A stretch of DNA of 5,097 bases from contig DTTG01000233.1 in assembly GCA_012964845.1 (NCBI GenBank), positions 1 through 5,097 of the forward strand, given 5' to 3'. A program made the translations under genes and the position numbers. Origin of the DNA: Fidelibacterota bacterium. GTDB taxonomy: Bacteria; Fidelibacterota; Marinisomatia; SCGC-AAA003-L08; D37C17. Below are positions 1 to 5,097 of the stretch, piece after piece (the first letter of the stretch is position 1; every line of letters starts with the position of its first letter). The notes below the pieces were generated by a model. The model saw only the letters and a list, made by a program, of their open reading frames with translations, had not been told where the DNA came from and made no database searches.

Positions 1-41
1 TTATAGCACACATTCAATAATCCTCATCGTGAGATTGTGTA
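1..41. other. Unassigned sequence joined to the tRNA 3' half
   Basis: No gene or serine tRNA 5' half is recognisable here. A small hairpin can form at 19-36: AATC and TCA on the left pair with TGA and GATT on the right, with C23 bulged and loop TCG. A five-base ACACA (8-12) could alternatively pair with TGTGT (36-40). The stretch may be the end of a mobile element or the 3' end of an intron, but no diagnostic intron core motif is clear and too little lies inside the window to decide. Confidence 0.3.
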
Positions 42-97
42 TTGCTAATCCGTCATGGTTTAACAATCATGCACTAGTTCAAATCTAGTACTCTCCG
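42..97 (+). tRNA. 3' half of a serine tRNA (GCT anticodon), 5' half missing
   Basis: Seen from the anticodon loop to the discriminator base. The loop TTGCTAA (42-48) carries anticodon GCT at 44-46. A long variable arm spans 54-71 (seven pairs, one of them G-T, closed by loop TAAC). A perfect five-pair T stem (73-77 with 85-89) encloses the consensus loop TTCAAAT. The 3' acceptor strand is ACTCTCC (90-96), followed by discriminator G97. A long variable arm with G73 and an acceptor strand ending CTCTCC is typical of bacterial tRNA-Ser. CCA is not fully encoded (CAA follows G97). The 5' acceptor strand should read GGAGAGT or similar, but it is absent from 1-41, no serine-type D arm is visible, and the upstream anticodon stem pairs poorly (37-41 with 49-53: two G-T pairs and one mismatch). 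It is therefore a tRNA 3' end whose 5' half lies elsewhere: an integration-site remnant, the 3' exon of an interrupted gene, or a pseudogene. Confidence 0.65.
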
Positions 98-110
98 CAA
101 GAGAAACATC

Positions 111-139
111 AAACCCCTTCTTAATTGAGGGGGTTTTTT
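111..139 (+). terminator. Rho-independent terminator after the tRNA 3' end
   Basis: AAACCCCTTC (111-120) pairs with GAGGGGGTTT (127-136), ten pairs including one G-T, around the loop TTAATT. A T-run (134-139) and a T-rich stretch follow. It begins 14 bases after the tRNA discriminator base, as expected for the natural terminator of that tRNA. The same hairpin lies a few bases past the TAA of the convergent minus-strand TPR gene. It may stop that transcript too, although the minus-strand U tract (TTTGATGTTT) is weaker. Confidence 0.85.
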
Positions 140-140
140 A

Positions 141-1274
141 TTATTTTCTTTTCTCCATCTCCCTGATCCTTTCCTGCGCTTTATCAACTTCAGGATAGTA
201 GCTGTCCATTTTGAGGACCTCCTCATAATCTGCAACCGCCAATCCGAATTCCCCAATCGCTTCATGGCTTTGTCCCCGTAGAAAATGAGCAAATCCTTTC
301 AGCCAGTCAAATTCCATATGGTAGTTAATGAGCATCCAGGTGCTTTGCTTAATTGATTCTTTATAATTTCCTGTTTTAAAGGCTTCTATCCCTTTTATAT
401 AGGCTAATTTTAGTTGGCATTCATTTTGTTGAAGGAAGGGTCCTTTGGATGCAAAATCAGTCAAAGTAGGCATTAATACATCCAACTTCTCCCACTGTTG
501 CGTTTTTGCCAATAATTCCCCCCTTAGAAAAGCAAAATAGGGGTGCCCCGGGAATTGTTCAACTAATGGAGTGATAATCTGCTCTGCTTTGGTGAAATCC
601 CGTTCGATGTGGAGATAGACATAGGTTAGCACATTGGATGCTTCAATCCAACTATAGTGGGATTCCTTGGCAGCTATTTCCAAATGATTTAATCCCACCT
701 CACAATCAGTGGAAAGTCCTACTAATTTTGCCCCCCATTGCACTGGCGCTGCCGAGAGACAGGCAAAATATTCCATGAGTCCTAAAGGCATGTACACATC
801 TTTTAGTTCGCTGTCCATATCCTGTGCCTTTCGGATGTATTTGAGTCCCTGGTAGCCAAAATAGAGCACATCTAACCACGCCTTACCGGCAAGAGCAGTG
901 CGGGCACGGATCCCATAAGTTGATCCCAAATAGAGGTAGTATTCCGGGTTTTCCGGATATTGGGCAATTAAGGATTTATAAATTGGCAGGGTGGCTTCAA
1001 CTTCACTATCTATTTTCTCATAGGATGCATCATATCCCTCGCGGATCTGGGTATGCAGCCATTTTGCTGCAATGAGAACAAAAGGCGGGACAGGATGAGT
1101 ACTATCAATTTGCCAAGCGGAATCCAGAATTGTGATAGCATTTTCAAATTCGTAATTGTACATGGCATTTATACCATCCTGAACAATTAATTCTGCAGGA
1201 GAAATTTCCCGGTTATTGGCTGGTAAAAGGAATGACGAGAATAGTAGAATGGTAATAAACGAGGAGTACCTCAT
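141..1274 (-). CDS. Exported tetratricopeptide-repeat protein, last gene of the operon
   Basis: A 377-residue protein of unknown specific role. Residues 1-19 look like a Sec signal peptide: Arg2, a hydrophobic stretch at about 6-17, and a possible cleavage after Ala19 (LPA). It should therefore act in the periplasm or at the outer membrane; no lipobox cysteine is seen. The rest is helical and TPR-like, with probable repeats near 25-60, 95-153, 192-245, 287-320 and most clearly 326-360 (GxxHEAIGEFxxAVxDYEEVLKMD). A less regular central part (about 160-200) has the pattern GLMEYF...GLSTDxxxGLNHLEIA, which may be a family-specific element rather than a plain repeat. The ATG lies inside the end of the KARI-like gene (ATGA overlap, 1271-1274), so translation is probably coupled. 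The only upstream purine stretch (GAAAGAG) is rather distant. TPRs are protein-binding scaffolds, so a partner role for the co-encoded exporter is possible but inferred. Confidence 0.85.
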   Translation of the reverse strand: MRYSSFITILLFSSFLLPANNREISPAELIVQDGINAMYNYEFENAITILDSAWQIDSTHPVPPFVLIAAKWLHTQIREGYDASYEKIDSEVEATLPIYKSLIAQYPENPEYYLYLGSTYGIRARTALAGKAWLDVLYFGYQGLKYIRKAQDMDSELKDVYMPLGLMEYFACLSAAPVQWGAKLVGLSTDCEVGLNHLEIAAKESHYSWIEASNVLTYVYLHIERDFTKAEQIITPLVEQFPGHPYFAFLRGELLAKTQQWEKLDVLMPTLTDFASKGPFLQQNECQLKLAYIKGIEAFKTGNYKESIKQSTWMLINYHMEFDWLKGFAHFLRGQSHEAIGEFGLAVADYEEVLKMDSYYPEVDKAQERIREMEKRK

Positions 1275-2266
1275 TTATTTTCAAATAACTCTTTCAGGAG
1301 TTGCTTACTTATTTCCTCAATGGGAATTTGTTTCTCTTCCTCACGCAATTTATTTAAAGCGGGGTATCCATTTTCAGACTCCAACATCCATTCATTATGA
1401 AATTGTTCATTTTGAATTTCTTTTAAGGTGATGCGCATTTCATTTTGCACATGCTCATCAATAATACGGTTTCCCCGGGTGATACCGCCATATTCCGCTG
1501 TATCACTGATGGCATTATTCATAAATTCAAAGCCTTTAGAATGAAACATATCCACAATGGTTTTGAGCTCATAGTAGCAGACAAACCAGGCAGTAATGGG
1601 ATTGTACCCTGCTTCAAGTAATACTTTATATGCTGACTGTATAAGCTTTGGTATTCCGCCAGTTAACACAGCTTGTTCACCAAATAGGTCAGTTTCTGTT
1701 TCTTCCTTAAAAGTGGATTCAAATACGCCCATTCGGGTAAGTCCAATGGCTTTACTGTAGGATAAGGCAAGCTCAAATGAGTTCCCTGAATAATCTTGAT
1801 GAACGGCTATGAGGCCGGGTATTCCCTTGCTGATTTTAAATTGTTTTCTAAGTTCAGTACCGGCCCCACTTGGGGCAACCATAATTACATTTACAAATTC
1901 CGGTGGCTGAATCAATTTATAATGAATATTGTAGCCGTGGGAAAAAAGTAAGGTTTGTCCCCTTGTTAAATGGGGTTCAATAAATTCCGAATAGACCTCC
2001 CCCATTACCTGGTCTGGAATAAGTAGAGAAATAAAATCACAATTACTAACTAGATCCTGTATGGCCTCACATTTGAGTCCACTATCAACTGCTACCTGCC
2101 AGCTATTACTTCCTTCCCTCAGTCCTACCTTTACATCCACACCGCTACCCAGTAGATTTAACCCCTGAGCCCTCCCCTGATTCCCAAAGCCAATGATGCC
2201 GATATTTTTCTCTTTAATGAGTTTTAGATCGGTATCTTTATCTTTATAAATTTTCGGTAGTTTCAT
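1271..2266 (-). CDS. Class I ketol-acid reductoisomerase-like protein with altered active site
   Basis: 331 residues, the normal class I KARI length. Canonical KARI (IlvC) uses NADPH and two Mg2+ to isomerise and reduce acetolactate in valine/isoleucine synthesis. Seen here: a Rossmann motif GFGNQGRAQG (26-35); a cofactor loop GLREGSNSW (48-56) with Arg50, Ser53 and Ser55 as in NADP-type enzymes; catalytic-type His110 (FSHGYNIH); DLFGEQ with metal-ligand-type Asp193 and Glu197; YELKTIVDM with Glu233; and SDTAEYG with Ser254. The usual APKGPGH segment instead reads APSGAGT, putting Ser133 at the active-site Lys. The usual FECLHELK reads FVCYYELK, putting Val229 at a metal-site Glu. From family knowledge both positions matter for the isomerase step, so standard KARI activity is doubtful. 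Its start abuts the exporter stop (TAGATG) with no clear Shine-Dalgarno, and no other ilv or leu gene is present. The fold is certain, but the substrate is unknown, so I give no ilvC symbol. Confidence 0.88.
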   Translation of the reverse strand: MKLPKIYKDKDTDLKLIKEKNIGIIGFGNQGRAQGLNLLGSGVDVKVGLREGSNSWQVAVDSGLKCEAIQDLVSNCDFISLLIPDQVMGEVYSEFIEPHLTRGQTLLFSHGYNIHYKLIQPPEFVNVIMVAPSGAGTELRKQFKISKGIPGLIAVHQDYSGNSFELALSYSKAIGLTRMGVFESTFKEETETDLFGEQAVLTGGIPKLIQSAYKVLLEAGYNPITAWFVCYYELKTIVDMFHSKGFEFMNNAISDTAEYGGITRGNRIIDEHVQNEMRITLKEIQNEQFHNEWMLESENGYPALNKLREEEKQIPIEEISKQLLKELFENK

Positions 2267-4528
2267 CTAATCAACTAATATGTTTGTAATTCCAGTTTTA
2301 AATCGAAGGGTTGGTTTTATCTGTAGAATTAATACAGGAAGTAAAATTAAAGATCCACACACGGCAGCAATAATGATAATGGTCGCCAAGAGCCCGAATT
2401 CATGGTTTGGGACGAATTCTGAGAAATATAGTACGAAAAATCCCAGCGATAGAATAACGCCTGTGCTTATAATGGCTTTTCCAGTTGTGACCAGGGTTTC
2501 AGAAACGGCTTTTTCGTAGTCACCACTGAGTTTATATTCCTGTCGAAAGCGTGCAAGAAAATGAATGGTATTATCTACTGCTATACCCAGCGCAATTGAA
2601 AAAGTCATGGCTGTGGACGGACGCAGCTTGATGCCTAAATATCCCATTAATCCACCGGCAATCATGAGTGGAATAATATTAGGCAGAATTGCTAAAAGGG
2701 ACAATCTGAATGATCGAAATAAAAATACTATTGATAAGAAAATAATGATAAATGCAATGAAAAAACTGGTGGTGAGATTTTTCACTAAATGCCGCCCAGT
2801 GCTGAGAGCCAGCAAGGTACTCCCCGTTACATTTATATCAATATTTTCCCCAAATAGCTTGTGACCTGCTAAAAGAATATCTTCCCTAATTTGCATTCCC
2901 CTGTCAAAAGGCAAATCAGAAATTCTACAGGATATTCTTGTTTTGGAATAATCCTCATTTAACAGAGCTTGCACGCGATCAAAATCCACAGTGAATGAGA
3001 GTGCATCATTTAAAGAATTAGGTAATTGCCGGATTCCATCGCCCCATTCTTCATTAGCGAGCATTAAATAATCACCAGGAGTAACAGCAGTATTAATTTC
3101 CGGAGTTTTGAGAATCATCTCCTTGTAATTTAGAATTTTACTGAGAAATTGAGGCTGCAAACTGCCATTCTCACTCTTTGTATCAATAATGACCTCTAAG
3201 GGTAAAGTCCCCCCCATTTTCTGTTCCACATATTGAAGATCATCATAAAGAGGGTTTCCTGGCTTTAAATCCTCTAACACTGATGCATTGTAATCAATTT
3301 TGAATAAACCAAATAATGCCACAATAAACAAAATACCAGAAATGGTAATAATTGATCGCGGATGTTTTTGATTCCACGTATTCAGTCGATCCGCAGCCAA
3401 AAACTGTCCACCACGAATAAGTCGGTCAATATGCTCATTATTTGGGGGACGAATATAATTCAAGATTATGGGCATGATAATAATAGTAAGAATAAACATG
3501 AGAATGACACCAAATCCCACCAGCAATCCAAACTGCTGAGTTACCTTAATATTTGTAAATCCCAGAGAGCAGAATCCCACCGCAGTGGTAAAACTGGTGA
3601 GAAATAATGCACCGCCAATTTTTTGAATGACCCTCTCTAAAGAATCCCGCTGGCTCAAGCCTAAACTCAGCCCCTCATGATATTTCATCAGCAAATGAAT
3701 TGCATTGGAGGCACCAATTATCATGAGAAGGTTAAATGTCAAGTAAGACACCACATTTATAGAAATTTCAAAATGTGCCATAATTCCAGCAACCCAGATA
3801 AGCGTTGTGGAAATAGCAATTAATGGAATAAGAATACTCTTAATCTGTCTGAAAATGAATAACAGTACACTCATAGCCACCAGAAAAGAAATGGGGAGAA
3901 ATACTGCCCGCTCCTGATTCATGAATTGGATATAACGTGTACGTAATACCGGAATACCGGCTTCATGCCATTCCCAATTCACCTTGTTCATTACCGTTTC
4001 TAATTGGTTCACAACCCTGGTTCGAGCATCCTGACCGATTACATCATTTTCCAGATCTATCAATAGAGATCCTGTTTTCCCATCACTTGAAATAATGAGA
4101 TTTGGGTAAATAGGATGCTGTAAAAGCTTTTCAACTTGCGTGTTCCATTCCTCATCAGTTAAATCTTCCGAGAAATAATCTCCATCACCAATACTGCTGA
4201 GACTAATTACACCTTCAATGCCGTCAATATCTAATTCCATCATTTCTGTCAGTTCAGCAATTCTTGATATATTTTTACGGGAAGTAGGATTGTCACAATC
4301 ATATACCAACAATATTTTGTCATCCTCTCGGTTAAACTCATCGATAAATGATTGATATGAATCTTTTTCAGGATCACTTTCAGGAAACATTTGCTCAAGG
4401 GAAAAATCAACTATGAGACGCTGCTCAGACAAAAATGCATAATGGAAAAAATAGGCAGTAATAAGAAGAATAATGGTCATTACTGAAATAGGGAACTTCA
4501 GTATTATCTGGCTTAATTTATTTAACAT
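2267..4528 (-). CDS. RND-superfamily (MMPL/HAE3-like) inner-membrane exporter, first gene of the operon
   Basis: 753 residues with the full twofold RND layout. TM1 (about 13-32) is followed by periplasmic domain 1 (33-208). TM2-TM6 lie near 209-226, 231-252, 257-280, 304-324 and 333-357. A cytoplasmic linker is followed by TM7 (392-409), periplasmic domain 2 (410-585), and TM8-TM12 near 586-604, 607-631, 639-659, 685-702 and 710-736. TM10 carries the family motif GIAVDNTIHFLARF with Asp652, expected to serve in proton coupling. The equivalent TM4 motif reads GASNAIHLLMKY, with Asn275 instead of the usual acidic residue. The size and two moderate periplasmic domains fit the COG1033 'predicted exporter' group better than tripartite AcrB-type pumps (about 1,000 residues). 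No membrane-fusion or outer-membrane partner is encoded here. The ATG has an AT-rich leader without Shine-Dalgarno. The cargo cannot be read from the sequence; lipids or hydrophobic small molecules are typical for relatives. Confidence 0.9.
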   Translation of the reverse strand: MLNKLSQIILKFPISVMTIILLITAYFFHYAFLSEQRLIVDFSLEQMFPESDPEKDSYQSFIDEFNREDDKILLVYDCDNPTSRKNISRIAELTEMMELDIDGIEGVISLSSIGDGDYFSEDLTDEEWNTQVEKLLQHPIYPNLIISSDGKTGSLLIDLENDVIGQDARTRVVNQLETVMNKVNWEWHEAGIPVLRTRYIQFMNQERAVFLPISFLVAMSVLLFIFRQIKSILIPLIAISTTLIWVAGIMAHFEISINVVSYLTFNLLMIIGASNAIHLLMKYHEGLSLGLSQRDSLERVIQKIGGALFLTSFTTAVGFCSLGFTNIKVTQQFGLLVGFGVILMFILTIIIMPIILNYIRPPNNEHIDRLIRGGQFLAADRLNTWNQKHPRSIITISGILFIVALFGLFKIDYNASVLEDLKPGNPLYDDLQYVEQKMGGTLPLEVIIDTKSENGSLQPQFLSKILNYKEMILKTPEINTAVTPGDYLMLANEEWGDGIRQLPNSLNDALSFTVDFDRVQALLNEDYSKTRISCRISDLPFDRGMQIREDILLAGHKLFGENIDINVTGSTLLALSTGRHLVKNLTTSFFIAFIIIFLSIVFLFRSFRLSLLAILPNIIPLMIAGGLMGYLGIKLRPSTAMTFSIALGIAVDNTIHFLARFRQEYKLSGDYEKAVSETLVTTGKAIISTGVILSLGFFVLYFSEFVPNHEFGLLATIIIIAAVCGSLILLPVLILQIKPTLRFKTGITNILVD

Positions 4529-4545
4529 TTATTATTAATTGGTAT

Positions 4546-4574
4546 ATTATATGGATAACCGGCAGGTGAAATTT
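4546..4574 (-). promoter_or_regulatory. Possible promoter for the exporter operon
   Basis: On the minus strand a perfect TATAAT (4551 to 4546) sits about 17 bases before the exporter ATG, between the upstream terminator and the gene. The -35 region at consensus spacing is only AAATTT, so recognition would be weak or use a lineage-specific or activator-dependent sigma factor. Two copies of CCGGTT on the minus strand (4562-4557 and 4593-4588) lie 31 bases apart just upstream and could be regulator contacts. A short leader would result, with no Shine-Dalgarno. Confidence 0.35.
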
Positions 4575-4601
4575 ACACTGATTTTAAAACCGGTATATAA
4601 T

Positions 4602-4645
4602 AAAAAGCCCGGTTCCTGAGCGACTCAAGAATACCGGGCTTTATT
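4602..4645 (-). terminator. Rho-independent terminator of the small heat-shock gene
   Basis: A perfect ten-pair stem, AAAGCCCGGT (4604-4613) with ACCGGGCTTT (4633-4642), is extended by an imperfect inner helix in which TGAG (4617-4620) pairs with CTCA (4624-4627). Read on the minus strand it ends in TTTTTA followed by an AT-rich run. It starts about 20 bases past the stop of the Hsp20 gene and makes that gene a separate transcription unit from the exporter operon. Confidence 0.88.
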
Positions 4646-4662
4646 GGAGGAGAAATGTGTAA

Positions 4663-5073
4663 TTAGCTCACTGATATATTCCTTACAGCTGGCTTTACTT
4701 CCTCTGCTTTTGGAAGAGATATTTTCAAAACACCATTCTTAAACTGTGCTTTAATTTTATCCTCAACCACGGCTTCAGTAAGCTCGAAAGTCCGTTTAAA
4801 TGTACCGAATGAAGTTTCCTGCCAGATTCTACCCTCACCAGATTCACCAGATATATTTTTCCTTTCACCGGATATGGTTAGAAAACCATTACTCACACTG
4901 ACTTCCACATCTTTCTTTTCCACACCGGGCAAATCTAAGCTTGCCACTATAGTGTTGTCAGATTCATATACATCCAATAAAGGCTGCATATGTGAGGTTA
5001 TTTCTTTATTCAGGATTGAATGTCCAAATGCCTGATTTATCATCTTCTCTACATCATCAAACACGTTAAACAT
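4663..5073 (-). CDS. Small heat-shock protein, Hsp20/alpha-crystallin family
   Basis: 136 residues, a usual length for a bacterial Hsp20. This is an ATP-independent cytoplasmic holdase that binds unfolding proteins and passes them to DnaK/ClpB-type machines. A short N-terminal arm (1-30) is followed by an alpha-crystallin domain (about 31-122). The domain holds the PLLDVYESD entry strand, the DLPGVEKKDVEVSV segment (47-60), LTISGERK (65-72) and the hallmark near its end, FKNGVLKISLPKAE (111-124), with Gly114-Val115-Leu116. The C-terminal tail has Ile133-Ser-Val135, the I-x-I/V motif that docks into neighbouring subunits during oligomer assembly. The gene is complete. The ATG is preceded by the A-rich AAAATAAAT with no Shine-Dalgarno, and an ATG 19 bases upstream is out of frame. 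Only 24 bases upstream are in the window, so promoter and heat-shock control cannot be judged. Confidence 0.95.
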   Translation of the reverse strand: MFNVFDDVEKMINQAFGHSILNKEITSHMQPLLDVYESDNTIVASLDLPGVEKKDVEVSVSNGFLTISGERKNISGESGEGRIWQETSFGTFKRTFELTEAVVEDKIKAQFKNGVLKISLPKAEEVKPAVRNISVS

Positions 5074-5097
5074 ATTTATTTTGGGTGTCCATTTTAC

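Noticed and set aside
42..97. tmRNA (ssrA) 3' end
   Set aside because: tmRNA normally has discriminator A and a strand of the long P2 helix before the T arm. Here there is discriminator G and a tRNA-Ser-like variable-arm hairpin.
74..292. Minus-strand open frame running into the terminator and T arm
   Set aside because: It lies in another frame of the TPR gene, reads through the terminator hairpin and gives a basic, low-information peptide.
1216..1431. Plus-strand open frame across the TPR/KARI-like junction
   Set aside because: It overlaps two well-supported minus-strand genes and has no recognisable features.
1271..2266. Ordinary ilvC of a branched-chain amino acid operon
   Set aside because: The active-site Lys and a metal-site Glu are replaced, and no ilv or leu neighbours are present, so the standard name would overstate the evidence.
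2280..2864. Plus-strand open frames opposite the exporter gene (2280-2519 and 2565-2864)
   Set aside because: They are antisense to a clear, full-length membrane protein. Their translations show no domain, and no ribosome site or promoter supports them.
3362..3607. Plus-strand open frame within the exporter region
   Set aside because: Composition is Asn/Lys/Ser-rich as expected from the complement of membrane-segment codons; it is a shadow of the real gene.
1..5097. CRISPR arrays, insertion sequences, integrase genes
   Set aside because: No spaced direct repeats, transposase or recombinase coding sequence was seen on either strand. The only mobility hint is the partial tRNA.

Overview
The window looks like bacterial chromosome of moderate to low GC content. 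Weak evidence points to a member of the FCB superphylum (Bacteroidota, Marinimicrobia or relatives). The start codons at 4528 and 5073 are preceded by A/T-rich leaders with no Shine-Dalgarno sequence. The serine tRNA 3' end does not encode a complete CCA. The exporter plus TPR-protein content also fits. I cannot assign a genus.

Layout from left to right. Positions 1-41 are unexplained. Positions 42-97 (+ strand) are a convincing 3' half of a serine tRNA: GCT anticodon loop, long variable arm, perfect T arm and 3' acceptor strand. It is followed by a strong intrinsic terminator (111-139). The matching 5' half is not where it should be, so this is either a displaced tRNA end at an integration (att) site or the 3' exon of an interrupted tRNA. 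Converging on it from the minus strand is a tight three-gene operon, in transcription order: an RND-superfamily exporter (4528-2267), a class I ketol-acid reductoisomerase-like protein (2266-1271), and a secreted TPR protein (1274-141). The exporter stop abuts the KARI-like start (TAG|ATG), and the KARI-like stop overlaps the TPR start (ATGA). The three are therefore probably co-transcribed and translationally coupled. Further right, also on the minus strand, a self-contained small heat-shock protein gene (5073-4663) ends in a strong hairpin terminator (4602-4645) that separates it from the operon.

The main point of interest is the operon. Its middle gene has the KARI fold signature, an NADP-type cofactor loop and most of the active site. 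However, the invariant active-site lysine is serine (residue 133) and one metal-site glutamate is valine (residue 229). It is also not next to any other branched-chain amino acid gene. This suggests a KARI paralogue with altered chemistry, working with an inner-membrane exporter and an exported TPR protein. That role is inference; nothing in the window shows the substrate.
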